Of a stretch of 64,000 nt of DNA, positions 44,120 through 53,712 are shown one piece after another. Position 1 is the stretch's first letter, and every line of letters starts with the position of its first letter. The stretch is from Petrimonas sulfuriphila (GTDB taxonomy: Bacteria; Bacteroidota; Bacteroidia; Bacteroidales; Dysgonomonadaceae): the NCBI RefSeq assembly GCF_051201015.1, contig NZ_JBPEHI010000008.1; one strand, 5' to 3'. A program made the translations under genes and the position numbers. Below the pieces are notes generated by a model. The model was not told where the DNA came from, did no database searches, and worked only from the letters and a program-made list of their open reading frames with translations.

Positions 44120-45208
44120 TCAATTTTTCCCGTTGTCCTCTCCATTTTCGAACCAGTTGATGAAATTTTCAGCATCGGTTTTGTTGTTTTCCCACCATTC
44201 CAGTGATTCCGGAAAGTAAGAAACGCTTATGTAACGGCAAAAAGTATCGTAATGATTGGAGTTGAGGATGCTTTTAAAAAAGGGATAATGGAAGGTCCAG
44301 AAACTCCCGCTTTTTAGAGCTCCCGATTCTTTTTCGAGTGCGCTGAGGATGGCTTTGTTTACTTCTGTAAAAACAAAATAGACATCTGTGTCCTTTTTTG
44401 CTGCTTTTAGGGAGTCCATCGAAAATTTTATGGCGTTGTATATAATTTTTCGATTCAATCCTTCTTCGGTTGAGAGAGGAGGCATTTCTTGCTGAACACT
44501 GTTCTCAGGCATGTTTCGTAACAATTGTTGCTGAATAAATGACCGCTCTACCGGTTTTTCCGTCACCGGTTTCACAAGCATTGTCTGGAGCATCTCTTCG
44601 AAAGCATTCTTGGACCTTTTACTGTCGGGTTCCAATAATAAAAACAACTGAAAGGAATAAATGCTTCTTACCCAAAGCCCCTTGTCTCTTTGTGCATAAG
44701 CATTCAAAAGAAAGGCACCGCTGTTGGTTTTATCCAACTCGATGGCACGGCTTACGTGTTCAAGGGTCTTATCTATATCCCCTTTTTTGTAATAATTCAA
44801 TGCCATATTGAAATGCAATAAATAGGAATCGCCATTCTTTATCAAACCCTCCTGCAGAATCGCAATTGCGTTATCGATTTGTTTCATCTCGGCCATTGCT
44901 TCACTTTTAACAGCATAAGCTCCAACGGAAAGGTTTTTATCGTTTGAATTAATAACACGTGTGCTGTATTTTGAAGCGTTTTCATAATCTTTCAGTTCAA
45001 GGTACGAAAGTGAAATTTCGTATAACGCCAATGTCGATTTTGGATTTATTTTCAATGCCTGTTCAAACTTTTCGATGGCCTTCTTGTATTCTGCTGAATC
45101 GTGTAGCGCAACTCCTTCATGAATAAGGGTTTGCACATTATTACCTTGCCCGTTTGTATTTAAAATTACGATGGAAATTAAAAAGAGTATGATGAGAATT
45201 TTCTTCAT
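44120..45208 (-). CDS. Secreted tetratricopeptide-repeat protein
   Basis: The 362-residue protein has a signal peptide (LIILFLISIVILNTNGQ) and then TPR units: HDSAEYKKAIEKFEQALKIN, TLALYEISLSYLELKDYENA, GAYAVKSEAMAEMKQIDNAI and LHFNMALNYYKKGDIDKTLE, spaced about 34 residues (about 35-200). The C-terminal half is helical without recognised repeats and ends in the WWENNKTDAENFINWFENGE region. It is a protein-binding scaffold in the periplasm or envelope; partners are unknown. It lies upstream of the second sigma factor on the same strand and could be cotranscribed. Confidence 0.8.
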   Translation of the reverse strand: MKKILIILFLISIVILNTNGQGNNVQTLIHEGVALHDSAEYKKAIEKFEQALKINPKSTLALYEISLSYLELKDYENASKYSTRVINSNDKNLSVGAYAVKSEAMAEMKQIDNAIAILQEGLIKNGDSYLLHFNMALNYYKKGDIDKTLEHVSRAIELDKTNSGAFLLNAYAQRDKGLWVRSIYSFQLFLLLEPDSKRSKNAFEEMLQTMLVKPVTEKPVERSFIQQQLLRNMPENSVQQEMPPLSTEEGLNRKIIYNAIKFSMDSLKAAKKDTDVYFVFTEVNKAILSALEKESGALKSGSFWTFHYPFFKSILNSNHYDTFCRYISVSYFPESLEWWENNKTDAENFINWFENGEDNGKN

Positions 45209-45544
45209 AAATTACTTTTTGTGGGGTAAATGTAAGACAAAAAAAGAGATATTTAAATTTTTCATTAAAAAAAGCGGTTTATTCTAACAATCGTAAACAA
45301 TTTGTCTTGTATTTAAATATTTTTTTAGAAGTCAGTGTGTCGAATAATGTTGTATGTTTGTATCCTGAAATTCCTGTTAAACGAGCATGATAGCTGTTTT
45401 CAAACAAGAACAGGGTTAAAGGCGAAACGACATTCGACAACCGGATGGGAGTCTACTGCCACTTGTTGGTGTTCTCACTGGAAGTTGGCGATCTCGCTTC
45501 ATTCAATTCAGTACGGCACTTTTAAAATAACTAGTTTTAATCAT
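45209..45544. other. Divergent intergenic stretch between the TPR gene and prmA
   Basis: This AT-rich gap contains TATGTTTG at 45353-45360, an exact -7 match for prmA on the plus strand, which would leave a leader of about 180 bases. The prmA frame stays open up to 45335, but the upstream part reads as non-coding. No structured RNA was recognised. Confidence 0.4.
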
Positions 45545-46381
45545 ATGAAATACGTTGAGGTAAATTTAATTTGTAATCCCGATTCTGAGATAATTACCGA
45601 TGTGTTGGCAGCTCAACTCTCCGATATCGGTTTTGAGAGTTTTGTTAAATCAAATACGGGGCTGCTGGCCTATGTTCCCGAGCCAACGTTCTCCACAGAG
45701 AAGATTGACACCTTGCTCCAGAATTTCTTCTTAGATGCAGAGATTGGCTATTCGTTTAAAACGATTGAAGATAGAAACTGGAACGAGGAGTGGGAAAAGC
45801 ATTATTTTCAACCCATTGTATTTGAAAACAAATGCATTATTCACAGTTCATTCCATCAACCCGGCGGGGATTATAATTATCGTATCCTTATCGATCCTAA
45901 AATGGCATTTGGAACGGGCCATCATCAAACCACAGGGTTGATATTGAAAGAAATTTTATCGATGGACCTGCAAAACAAGTCTGTTTTGGATATGGGTTGC
46001 GGAACAGCTGTTCTTGCCATTCTGGCTTCAATGTGTGGTGCTGATCCCATCATTGCAATTGATATTGATGAATGGGCATACCAAAATGCTTTGGAAAACG
46101 TTCACTTAAACCGTATTAATAATATCAGCGTGTTATGCGGTGATTCCGGACTGTTAGGAAACGATATGTTTGATGTGATTTTCGCCAACATTAACCGGAA
46201 TATTTTGTTGCAGGACATTCCGGCTTACACGAAAGTTCTAAATCCTGGTGGAAAGCTTGTCATGAGTGGTTTTTACAGGGAAGATATTCCGGTGATTCAT
46301 GAAAAATGTGTGCAGTATGGATTAACGTATCGTGATTTCTCTGAAATGGAAAACTGGGTGGCTGTTGTATGTGAAAAATGA
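45545..46381 (+). CDS. prmA: Ribosomal protein L11 methyltransferase
   Basis: PrmA methylates ribosomal protein L11 with S-adenosylmethionine. From ATG 45545 (MKYVEVNLICNPDSE) the protein is 278 residues. MAFGTGHHQTTGLIL and VLDMGCGTAVLAILASMCGA (SAM motif I), AIDIDEWAYQNALENV (motif II) and VIFANINRNILLQDI (catalytic motif) are family blocks. The frame is open upstream to 45335 but that part has no homology-like content. It is convergent or monocistronic; yidE has its own promoter downstream. Confidence 0.95.
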   Translation: MKYVEVNLICNPDSEIITDVLAAQLSDIGFESFVKSNTGLLAYVPEPTFSTEKIDTLLQNFFLDAEIGYSFKTIEDRNWNEEWEKHYFQPIVFENKCIIHSSFHQPGGDYNYRILIDPKMAFGTGHHQTTGLILKEILSMDLQNKSVLDMGCGTAVLAILASMCGADPIIAIDIDEWAYQNALENVHLNRINNISVLCGDSGLLGNDMFDVIFANINRNILLQDIPAYTKVLNPGGKLVMSGFYREDIPVIHEKCVQYGLTYRDFSEMENWVAVVCEK

Positions 46382-46400
46382 GCTTTCCTGCGAATTATCT

Positions 46401-46432
46401 TTTGTTTTACCCCCAAATAAGTTGTAACTTTG
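46401..46432 (+). promoter_or_regulatory. Promoter for the YidE-type transporter
   Basis: TTTG at 46401-46404 and TAACTTTG at 46425-46432 are 20 bases apart, an exact -33/-7 pair. It starts 19 bases after the prmA stop and ends 46 bases before the transporter ATG. Confidence 0.65.
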
Positions 46433-46478
46433 CACCTTATTTCGTGTATTCACATTTTTTGTTTAGGTTATTTTTTTT

Positions 46479-48149
46479 ATGGAATGGATTAATGATTTGA
46501 TCTTCGGATCGGGTGTTGCGCACGCCATTTTTGTACTTGCGCTGGTAATTTCTTCCGGAATCCTGCTGGGAAAAATTAAAGTCTTCGGTGTTTCTCTCGG
46601 AATAACGTGGATTCTGTTTGTAGGTATATTTTTGGGTCATCTGGGTTTAGGGATTGATGAACATATTCTTCATTTTATAAAAGAATTTGGGCTCATCCTT
46701 TTTATCTATTCTATTGGGATGCAAGTAGGTCCCAGTTTTTTTTCTTCCTTCAAGCAAGGCGGGATCACCCTGAATTTATTGGCCTCATCGGTAGTATTTC
46801 TGGGCGTTATCACCACTTACGTAATTCATGTTATAACCGGATTACCCATTTCTACCATGGTGGGAATATTATCTGGAGCGGTAACCAATACCCCGGGACT
46901 GGGTGCGGCGCAACAAACTTACTTTGACGTAACCGGCTCCCAGGATCCTTCTATAGCCATGGGATATGCAGTAGCCTATCCCCTTGGTGTTGTAGGTATT
47001 ATTCTTAGTCTTATACTCTTTAAGTCGCTGTTCAGGATAAATTTTGCCAGGGAGAACGAAGCAATCAGTATAACAAATGCTTCTAAAATGACCGAAGCAC
47101 AAATGTTTTCACTTCAGGTACATAATCCGGCTGTTTTTGGCAAAACCATCCACGAGATAAAAAGCCTCATGGATAAGGAATTTGTCATTTCCAGAGTCCT
47201 GCACAACGATTCCGGAATATTAACGGTGCCTCTGCCGCACACCGTGTTGAATGAGAACGATAAAATACTGGTGGTTACAAACCTACAAAATATTGAACTT
47301 ATTGAAGCTTTGATCGGTCAAAAAATCGATATGGATAGAAACGAGTGGAATAAGCTTGACAATCAATTGATTTCGCGAAGAATAAATGTAACCAAGGCGG
47401 GAATTAATGGAAAATCTATCGGACAATTGCGGTTAAGAAATTTGTACGGAGTAAATATTACCCGGGTTAACCGCGCCGGCGTTGATCTGGTTGCTGATCC
47501 GAGACTACAGTTGCAGCTGGGTGACCGGGTAACCGTTGTGGGTTCCGAAGCATCCATCGCTAATGTTGAAAAATTCCTTGGAAACTCGTTGAAAAGGCTG
47601 CGTGAACCCAACCTTATATCTATTTTTATCGGGATCGCCCTGGGAGTTTTAATCGGAAGCATCCCTTTTATGTTTCCTGGAATCCCCCAACCCGTAAAAC
47701 TAGGACTGGCGGGTGGCCCTCTTATTGTTGCAATTCTTATCAGTAAATTCGGACCTAAATACGGATTGGTAACCTACACAACGATGAGCGCAAACCTGAT
47801 GCTTCGGGAAATAGGTATAGCGTTATTCCTTGCATGCGTAGGATTAAGCGCAGGAGAAGGCTTTGTTGAAACCGTGGTAAATGGCGGATACAAATGGATC
47901 GCATACGGAGCCATTATCACGGTTGTTCCACTTTTAATTGTGGGTACTATCGGAAGAAAAGTTTATAAAATCAATTACTTTACGCTGATGGGATTGATTG
48001 CGGGAAGTATGACCGATCCCCCGGCTCTTTCATACGCTAATGCGACTGCAGGAAACGATTTCCCAGCAGTAAGCTATGCGACTGTCTATCCGCTTACCAT
48101 GTTCCTGCGGGTTATTACGGCGCAATTGATGATTCTGCTGTTTCTATAA
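46479..48149 (+). CDS. Putative transporter, YidE/AspT family
   Basis: This 556-residue inner membrane protein has two blocks of about five or six helices (about 1-180 and 375-556) flanking two TrkA_C domains (about 200-370). Each half carries the family's duplicated motif: SGAVTNTPGLGAAQQTYF in the first and AGSMTDPPALSYANATAGND in the second. That is the AspT/YidE/YbjL antiporter layout. AspT exchanges aspartate for alanine; for YidE-like members the substrate is unknown. The TrkA_C domains suggest ligand or nucleotide control. Confidence 0.9.
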   Translation: MEWINDLIFGSGVAHAIFVLALVISSGILLGKIKVFGVSLGITWILFVGIFLGHLGLGIDEHILHFIKEFGLILFIYSIGMQVGPSFFSSFKQGGITLNLLASSVVFLGVITTYVIHVITGLPISTMVGILSGAVTNTPGLGAAQQTYFDVTGSQDPSIAMGYAVAYPLGVVGIILSLILFKSLFRINFARENEAISITNASKMTEAQMFSLQVHNPAVFGKTIHEIKSLMDKEFVISRVLHNDSGILTVPLPHTVLNENDKILVVTNLQNIELIEALIGQKIDMDRNEWNKLDNQLISRRINVTKAGINGKSIGQLRLRNLYGVNITRVNRAGVDLVADPRLQLQLGDRVTVVGSEASIANVEKFLGNSLKRLREPNLISIFIGIALGVLIGSIPFMFPGIPQPVKLGLAGGPLIVAILISKFGPKYGLVTYTTMSANLMLREIGIALFLACVGLSAGEGFVETVVNGGYKWIAYGAIITVVPLLIVGTIGRKVYKINYFTLMGLIAGSMTDPPALSYANATAGNDFPAVSYATVYPLTMFLRVITAQLMILLFL

Positions 48150-48351
48150 ACTCCGTCTGATCGATTTCTAGAACAGGAACAGACGAACAGGGAACAGGGT
48201 CTTCAGCTAAGTGTGATGTCTGCAATCGTTTGCACGTGATAATGTTTAAAAAAAACTTATTCTGGTTATCTATCCGTTTGAAATAGTTGTAGTTTTGTTT
48301 TCAATCGGCAGGGGCGATAAGGTCGGTTACGTTTAAAGAAAATAAGTTAGA

Positions 48352-51018
48352 ATGAGCCTTATAAAATTCCAAATAAGTTATCACACAAATTTTGGTCAAG
48401 AAATCTATGTTTGTGGTTCAATTCCCGAGTTGGGCAACCTTGATGAGACCGGTGCATTAAAATTAACCTGCGAAGGGGAGGTGTGGTCTGCCGAAACAGA
48501 GAGTAAAACAACCGGACAAATCGAATATTATTATTTCTTGAAAGAGCAGGGTAAAACTATTCGAAAAGAGTGGGGGAGCCATCGTAGATTACAGGTTGAG
48601 AAATCGAAGATGTTTTTTGTTCAAGATTTGTGGAAAAATAAACCCTATCACGGTTACCTGTATTCATCGGCTTTTACTGAAAGTATCTTTTTCCACGAAA
48701 AAGCCAACTCAACTTTATCCTATTTTCCCAACAGTATTTTATTGAATGTGATATGCCCTTTTGTGAAAAAAGGGCAGAAGTTGGTTGTTTCCGGTGAAAT
48801 TGACCAATTGGGAAACTGGGCTTTAAATAAAGCCAAACCACTTGATTATGTCGGAAACGGAGAATGGCAAATACTCCTGAACGCTAAAAGCCTTCCCAAT
48901 GAGTTTTATTATAAGTTTGTTATCGTAGATGAGGATACCCGCCAGTCCATACATTGGGAAGATGGCGGAAACAGGATTTTGTCAACGCAAAAAGCAAAAA
49001 ACCAAAACAGTGTATGGGTTGAAATGGGGTTGCAATTTCATTACAACTACTTTTTGTTTAAAGGTACGGGAACGGCTATTCCTGTATTTTCGCTTCGAAG
49101 TGAAAGTAGTTTCGGAATTGGGGATTTTCTCGATCTGAAAAAAATGATCGACTGGGCTGCGCTGACCCATCAGCAACTTATCCAGATGCTGCCCATTAAC
49201 GATACTATCACTACCCAAACGTGGAGAGACTCTTATCCTTACAGTGCTATTTCGTGCTATGCATTGCATCCCATTTATTTGGGACTTTCGGCTTTCCCGC
49301 TAAAGGATCAGTCAAAGATGAATGCTTTCCTGGAAGAAGCCCGGAAATTGAATAAATTGGCTGATCTTGATTATGAAAAGGTGTTGAGTTTGAAGAAAAG
49401 ATATACAGAACACCTTTTTGAACAGGAAAAGGATGAAATTTTATCATCCACGGCGTATCAAGTGTTTTATGAAAAAAACCGGTTCTGGCTTTTTTCGTAC
49501 GCGGCATATTGCTATTTGAGGGATAAGTTAGGCACGGCGCGGTTTACCGATTGGGGAGAGTTTGCAGTTTATAATGAACAAAAGTTGCAACAACTTATCG
49601 AGGAGGACCCCGAGGCAAAAATTGTGACCGATTTTTATGCTTTTACTCAGTATTTGCTGGACAAACAGTTGGGTGAAGTTCAGGTGTATGCTCACGGGAA
49701 AGGGGTCGCTTTAAAGGGAGACATACCTATTGGAATAAATCGCGATAGCATTGATGCCTGGACAACGGGCTATCTTTTCAATATGGATACGCAAACAGGA
49801 GCACCGCCCGATGATTTTTCCTTTTTCGGGCAAAATTGGGGATTTCCTACTTACAACTGGTGCGCGATGGAACAGGAAGGTTATGCATGGTGGAAAAACC
49901 GGTTCTGTAAAATGGCAGATTATTTTGATGCTTACCGCATCGACCATATTTTGGGCTTTTTCCGCATTTGGGAGATTCCCATGCACTCTGTCCAGGGATT
50001 ATTGGGGTATTTTAGTCCGGCCTTGCCTTATTGGCCCGAAGAGTTGAATCTGGCAGGCATTCCTTTCGATGAAGAACGGATGACAAAGCCATTTATACAC
50101 GAAGCATTTTTGCCTGAAATATTTGGTGAATATACTCCCGAAGTGACGGCGGAGTACCTCGAGGTTTCCGGATGGCAGCGCTTCAACCTTAAAAAAGAAT
50201 ACGATACACAACGGAAAATTCAACACTTTTTTGGGGGTAAGGCAGACCTTAAAAATCTGAAAATCCGTGATGGGTTGTATGCTTTGTGCAACGAAGTATT
50301 GTTTGTAAGAGACCGGATGAATCATAACCTGTTCCACCCGCGTATTACGGCGCAACATAGTTATTCTTATAGGTATCTCGACGATAATGTGAAAAGTGCT
50401 TTTAACCGGCTTTATGATGATTTTTATTACCGGCGTCACAACTATTTCTGGCGCGAACAGGCCATGAGGAAATTGCCACAACTCATTTCTTCAACTCCTA
50501 TGTTGGTTTGCGGAGAAGACTTGGGGATGGTGCCCGATAGTGTGCATTCGGTAATGAACGAACTCCAAATACTCAGTCTGGAAATTCAACGGATGCCGAA
50601 AGACCCGAACGTATCGTTTTCCGATCTCCATTCATTGCCTTATCTTTCGGTTGCCACAACGTCAACCCACGATATGTCACCGATAAGGTTGTGGTGGAAG
50701 GAGAACAAGGAGATTACCCAAAAATATTACAACGAGATTCTTAACCACGAAGGGGAGGCTCCAGACGAATGTTCTCCCGAATTGTGCCGGCAGATTATAC
50801 AACAACACTTGAATTCGTCGGCCATGTGGGTGATTTTACCCTGGCAGGACTGGATATCGCTTTCCGGCGAGCTTTCGCGGAAGGATCCTGCAGAAGAACG
50901 TATAAATGTGCCAGCTAATCCCGAGCATTACTGGCGGTACAGGATGCATATTTCGTTGGATGACTTGTTGAAGAAAAGTGAATTTAATGCAACCATAAAA
51001 TTGATGGTGGAAAGATAA
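48352..51018 (+). CDS. malQ: 4-alpha-glucanotransferase with two CBM20 domains
   Basis: MalQ transfers glucan units between maltodextrins. The 888-residue protein starts with two starch-binding CBM20 modules (about 1-110, with IYVCGSIPELGN, and 125-225, with VVSGEIDQLGNW), then a GH77 domain. Active-site blocks include GDIPIGINRDSIDAW (with the catalytic-region Asp), FDAYRIDHILGFFRIWEIP (nucleophile Asp) and LVCGEDLGMVPD (acid/base Glu), and STHDMSPIRLWW. The two CBM20 modules and insertions recall the plant DPE2 type that acts on maltose and glycogen. A -7-like TAGTTTTG lies at 48290-48297. Confidence 0.95.
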   Translation: MSLIKFQISYHTNFGQEIYVCGSIPELGNLDETGALKLTCEGEVWSAETESKTTGQIEYYYFLKEQGKTIRKEWGSHRRLQVEKSKMFFVQDLWKNKPYHGYLYSSAFTESIFFHEKANSTLSYFPNSILLNVICPFVKKGQKLVVSGEIDQLGNWALNKAKPLDYVGNGEWQILLNAKSLPNEFYYKFVIVDEDTRQSIHWEDGGNRILSTQKAKNQNSVWVEMGLQFHYNYFLFKGTGTAIPVFSLRSESSFGIGDFLDLKKMIDWAALTHQQLIQMLPINDTITTQTWRDSYPYSAISCYALHPIYLGLSAFPLKDQSKMNAFLEEARKLNKLADLDYEKVLSLKKRYTEHLFEQEKDEILSSTAYQVFYEKNRFWLFSYAAYCYLRDKLGTARFTDWGEFAVYNEQKLQQLIEEDPEAKIVTDFYAFTQYLLDKQLGEVQVYAHGKGVALKGDIPIGINRDSIDAWTTGYLFNMDTQTGAPPDDFSFFGQNWGFPTYNWCAMEQEGYAWWKNRFCKMADYFDAYRIDHILGFFRIWEIPMHSVQGLLGYFSPALPYWPEELNLAGIPFDEERMTKPFIHEAFLPEIFGEYTPEVTAEYLEVSGWQRFNLKKEYDTQRKIQHFFGGKADLKNLKIRDGLYALCNEVLFVRDRMNHNLFHPRITAQHSYSYRYLDDNVKSAFNRLYDDFYYRRHNYFWREQAMRKLPQLISSTPMLVCGEDLGMVPDSVHSVMNELQILSLEIQRMPKDPNVSFSDLHSLPYLSVATTSTHDMSPIRLWWKENKEITQKYYNEILNHEGEAPDECSPELCRQIIQQHLNSSAMWVILPWQDWISLSGELSRKDPAEERINVPANPEHYWRYRMHISLDDLLKKSEFNATIKLMVER

Positions 51019-51057
51019 AATTATGCAGGATTAATGGTGTAAAACCCATAATTATAG

Positions 51058-51065
51058 TACCTTTG
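51058..51065 (+). promoter_or_regulatory. -7 element upstream of the DUF4348 lipoprotein gene
   Basis: TACCTTTG followed by CACC is an exact TAnnTTTG match, 30 bases before ATG 51096. It argues against the upstream ATG-like start at 51063. Confidence 0.5.
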
Positions 51066-51095
51066 CACCATCAAACGCATAATTTACCGCTCAAG

Positions 51096-51566
51096 ATGAA
51101 AATAAACCCTGTTGTTGTCTTTCTTTTTTTTGTTTTCTTGTTTGTAAACTGTTCCGGTAATGGCAAAGGTAATCGTGAACAGGAAGGTAAAGACACAGCA
51201 TTTGCTCAGAAAAATCGGAAACAAACGAGACAGGAGGATTTTTATCAATTTCTTGATAAATTTAATTCAAAAAGGATTTTTCAGCTGGAAAGAATTATTT
51301 TCCCTATAACGGTATTGGCTCCTGATGCTAATCGGATAGCGTTAGAACCTACTGAGGAGAAGATTGAAAAAAGGGATTGGGAGCTGCTCGACTTAAGTTA
51401 CGACAGTACCTATACCACCCGCGATTTTGACAAATACACGCAAACGGTAAATTTTAGAAAAGATACCGCTCACGTTGCTCTTCGCGGAATCGACAACGGC
51501 ATATATGCTGATTATTATTTTAAGCTGATCGACGGAGAGTGGTTTTTGGTTACCTTGGTGGAGTAA
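51096..51566 (+). CDS. DUF4348 family lipoprotein
   Basis: From ATG 51096 the protein is 156 residues, starting MKINPVVVFLFFVFLFVNC with a lipobox-like end (FVNC). The core matches the Bacteroidetes DUF4348 pattern: EDFYQFLDKFNSKRIFQLER, ITVLAPDANRIALEP and YADYYFKLIDGEWFLVTLVE. Ligand and function are not established. The frame extends to 51063, but the -7 element covers that start. It converges with cdd on the other strand. Confidence 0.85.
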   Translation: MKINPVVVFLFFVFLFVNCSGNGKGNREQEGKDTAFAQKNRKQTRQEDFYQFLDKFNSKRIFQLERIIFPITVLAPDANRIALEPTEEKIEKRDWELLDLSYDSTYTTRDFDKYTQTVNFRKDTAHVALRGIDNGIYADYYFKLIDGEWFLVTLVE

Positions 51567-51584
51567 AAAAGCGTAAACTCAAAA

Positions 51585-52064
51585 TTATTTCAACATTTCA
51601 TCCCCAAAACTCAACGGCAGCAAACTCTTTATGCTGTTGACCACATAAATCCCATCATCACTGTACATCAATATTTTTATAGGCGCTTTGTACCGGGTTT
51701 CTGTTTCCAGCAGCACCTGCCTGCAGGCTCCGCAAGGAGTTACAACATCTTTGGTGAATCCTCCGTTGTGGTGTGCAGCAACGGCTATGGCTATGATTGT
51801 CTGATCGGGATAATTGGCGTTGGCAAAGAAAACAGCTGTCCGTTCGGCACATGTCCCCGACGGGTATGCCGCGTTTTCCTGATTGTTGCCCGTTATGACT
51901 TCTCCGTTTTCAAGTAGCAGTGCCGCCCCGACCTTGAAGTTGGAATAACGTGCATATGCATTTTTTGTGGCTTGTTTTGCTGCTTCGATCAGTTTTTTTT
52001 CCGTTTCGGTACATTCTTCTAAAAGATAAACGCTTATCTTTGTGGTTAAATTTATTTCTTTCAT
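51585..52064 (-). CDS. cdd: Cytidine deaminase
   Basis: Cdd deaminates cytidine and deoxycytidine. The 159-residue protein has AYARYSNFKVGAALLLENG, GTCAERTAVFFAN (zinc Cys and catalytic Glu) and TPCGACRQVLLE (two zinc Cys). All zinc ligands are present. It is transcribed away from the glucosaminidase gene; a possible promoter for that gene lies inside its 5' end. Confidence 0.96.
   Translation of the reverse strand: MKEINLTTKISVYLLEECTETEKKLIEAAKQATKNAYARYSNFKVGAALLLENGEVITGNNQENAAYPSGTCAERTAVFFANANYPDQTIIAIAVAAHHNGGFTKDVVTPCGACRQVLLETETRYKAPIKILMYSDDGIYVVNSIKSLLPLSFGDEMLK
52035..52042 (+). promoter_or_regulatory. Possible -7 element for the glucosaminidase gene, inside cdd
   Basis: TATCTTTG, an exact -7 match, lies on the plus strand inside the first codons of cdd (minus strand), 39 bases before the glucosaminidase ATG. 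No clear -33 TTG was found. Confidence 0.35.
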
Positions 52065-52080
52065 TCTGTTTGATTGAAAT

Positions 52081-53043
52081 ATGAAAATTATTTTTTTAAT
52101 GAGTTTTCATTACAAATATAGATATATTTCAGTTCTTTCTCTCTTTTTGATTTGTTTATTTGCTCCCGGTTGGGTTTGGGGACAAAGCCGGTTAAGGGTT
52201 TACGAAGAATATATTGATAATTACTCCGATATTGCCGTGCGTCACATGAACGATTATAACATACCGGCCTCCATCACACTGGCACAGGGACTGCTGGAGT
52301 CGGGAGCGGGTATGAGCGACCTGGCGAGACGGTCAAACAATCATTTTGGTATTAAATGTCACCGCGGTTGGCGTGGAGAATCAGTGTATGCTGCAGACGA
52401 CACTCCCAACGACTGTTTCAGAAAATACCGTAAAGTGGAAGATTCTTACGAAGACCATGCGCAATTTCTTACCGTTGGAGGCCGTTATCGGGAACTTTTT
52501 GAATTATCGGCCACCGATTACAAAGGATGGGCGCGAGGATTGCAAAAAACGGGATATGCAACCGACAGGGCTTATGCCAACAAGCTTATTAAGTTGATTG
52601 AAGATTACGAATTATATCGATTCGACAACAAAAATTATCGCAAAGGGATCACCCGGAGACAGCGAGAAGAAAACTTAGAGCAGGAAGTGGCACGGGCTAA
52701 TTGGACGCATCAGCCTTATAAAACACACGGATTGGTTTATGTTATAGCTGTGAATGGCGATTCCTTTGCCGGAATTGCTCACGAATTCGGTTTCAAGGAG
52801 AATGATTTGCTCAAATTCAATGAAGTACCCGAAGGTTTTCCGCTGAGCGAAGGCGATATCGTTTATTTCCAAAAGAAGAAACCGAGAGCTGATAAACCCT
52901 ATTTTGAGCACACGGTGCAAATAGGGGAGTCGATGTACAGCATTTCGCAGAAATACGGTATTCAGCTAAGAAACTTATACCGGCTGAACAAAAAAAGTTA
53001 TGAATATGTCCCCGAAGAAGGGGATGTGCTTAGGCTCAGGTAG
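52081..53043 (+). CDS. Secreted N-acetylglucosaminidase (GH73) with two LysM domains
   Basis: This enzyme of about 314-320 residues cuts peptidoglycan glycan chains. It has a signal peptide ending VWGQ, a glucosaminidase domain (ITLAQGLLESGAGMSDLARR, SNNHFGIKCHRGWRGE, then KAYRKVEDSYEDHAQFL-like region, actual FRKYRKVEDSYEDHAQFL) and two C-terminal LysM modules. These are VIAVNGDSFAGIAHEFGFKE (about 222-262) and HTVQIGESMYSISQKYGIQL (about 276-320). The catalytic Glu is in LLESG. ATG 52081 or 52099 (MSFHYKYRYI) could be the start. It lies divergent from cdd. Confidence 0.9.
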   Translation: MKIIFLMSFHYKYRYISVLSLFLICLFAPGWVWGQSRLRVYEEYIDNYSDIAVRHMNDYNIPASITLAQGLLESGAGMSDLARRSNNHFGIKCHRGWRGESVYAADDTPNDCFRKYRKVEDSYEDHAQFLTVGGRYRELFELSATDYKGWARGLQKTGYATDRAYANKLIKLIEDYELYRFDNKNYRKGITRRQREENLEQEVARANWTHQPYKTHGLVYVIAVNGDSFAGIAHEFGFKENDLLKFNEVPEGFPLSEGDIVYFQKKKPRADKPYFEHTVQIGESMYSISQKYGIQLRNLYRLNKKSYEYVPEEGDVLRLR

Positions 53044-53115
53044 CGGAAAATTGGACGTGAAAAATCTTGGTTCTATAATTATAAACAACAGATAAAATCA
53101 AAAAATAAATAAAAT

Positions 53116-53709
53116 ATGATATACAACACTCAGAAGAAAAAACTGATTATGCCCGAATACGGGAGAAACATACAGAATATGGTGGATCACTGCGTAATGC
53201 TTAAGGACAAGGATGAGCGGAGGAAATGTGCTTATGCCGTAGTCGATATTATGGGAAGTATGTTCCCGCATTTGCGTGATGTGAATGATTTTAAGCATAT
53301 TTTGTGGGACCATCTGGCCATAATGTCCGACTTTAAGCTTGATATCGACTACCCCTATGAAGTGGTAACAAAAGAGGACTTGAACACAGCACCTGACAAA
53401 TTAAACTACAGCCGCCCTACAATGAAATTCAGGCATTACGGGAAATTATTGGAAAAGATGATTACCATTGCTGCCGATATGGAGGATGGGGAGAAGAAGG
53501 ATTTGCTTATTGCCCAGTTGACCACCCAGATGAAAAAATCATATTCTCAATGGAATAAAGAGGTCGACGATGAGAAAATAATTGCTGACCTGCTTGAACT
53601 TTCGGGTGGAAAAATTCAGTTGGACAATGAAAGTTACTCCATTGCTGATGTTAAAAGTACCGCTTCCAAGCGCAGGTTGAAAACAATTAAGTCGCAGCGG
53701 CGAAAATAA
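53116..53709 (+). CDS. DUF4290 family protein
   Basis: This 197-residue cytoplasmic protein matches DUF4290, a Bacteroidetes family of unknown function: MPEYGRNIQNMVDHCVMLKD, YAVVDIMGSMFPHLRDVNDF and KHILWDHLAIMSDFKLDIDY. It is mostly helical and has a basic tail (ASKRRLKTIKSQRRK). It ends 3 bases before rimM and sits in a ribosome and isoprenoid gene neighbourhood, so translational coupling to rimM is likely. Confidence 0.88.
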   Translation: MIYNTQKKKLIMPEYGRNIQNMVDHCVMLKDKDERRKCAYAVVDIMGSMFPHLRDVNDFKHILWDHLAIMSDFKLDIDYPYEVVTKEDLNTAPDKLNYSRPTMKFRHYGKLLEKMITIAADMEDGEKKDLLIAQLTTQMKKSYSQWNKEVDDEKIIADLLELSGGKIQLDNESYSIADVKSTASKRRLKTIKSQRRK

Positions 53710-53712
53710 CAA

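Noticed and set aside
45335..45544. Open frame extending prmA upstream by 70 codons
   Set aside because: The extra residues are rich in Cys, Trp and His without family similarity, and a possible -7 element lies inside it. ATG 45545 begins the conserved PrmA sequence.
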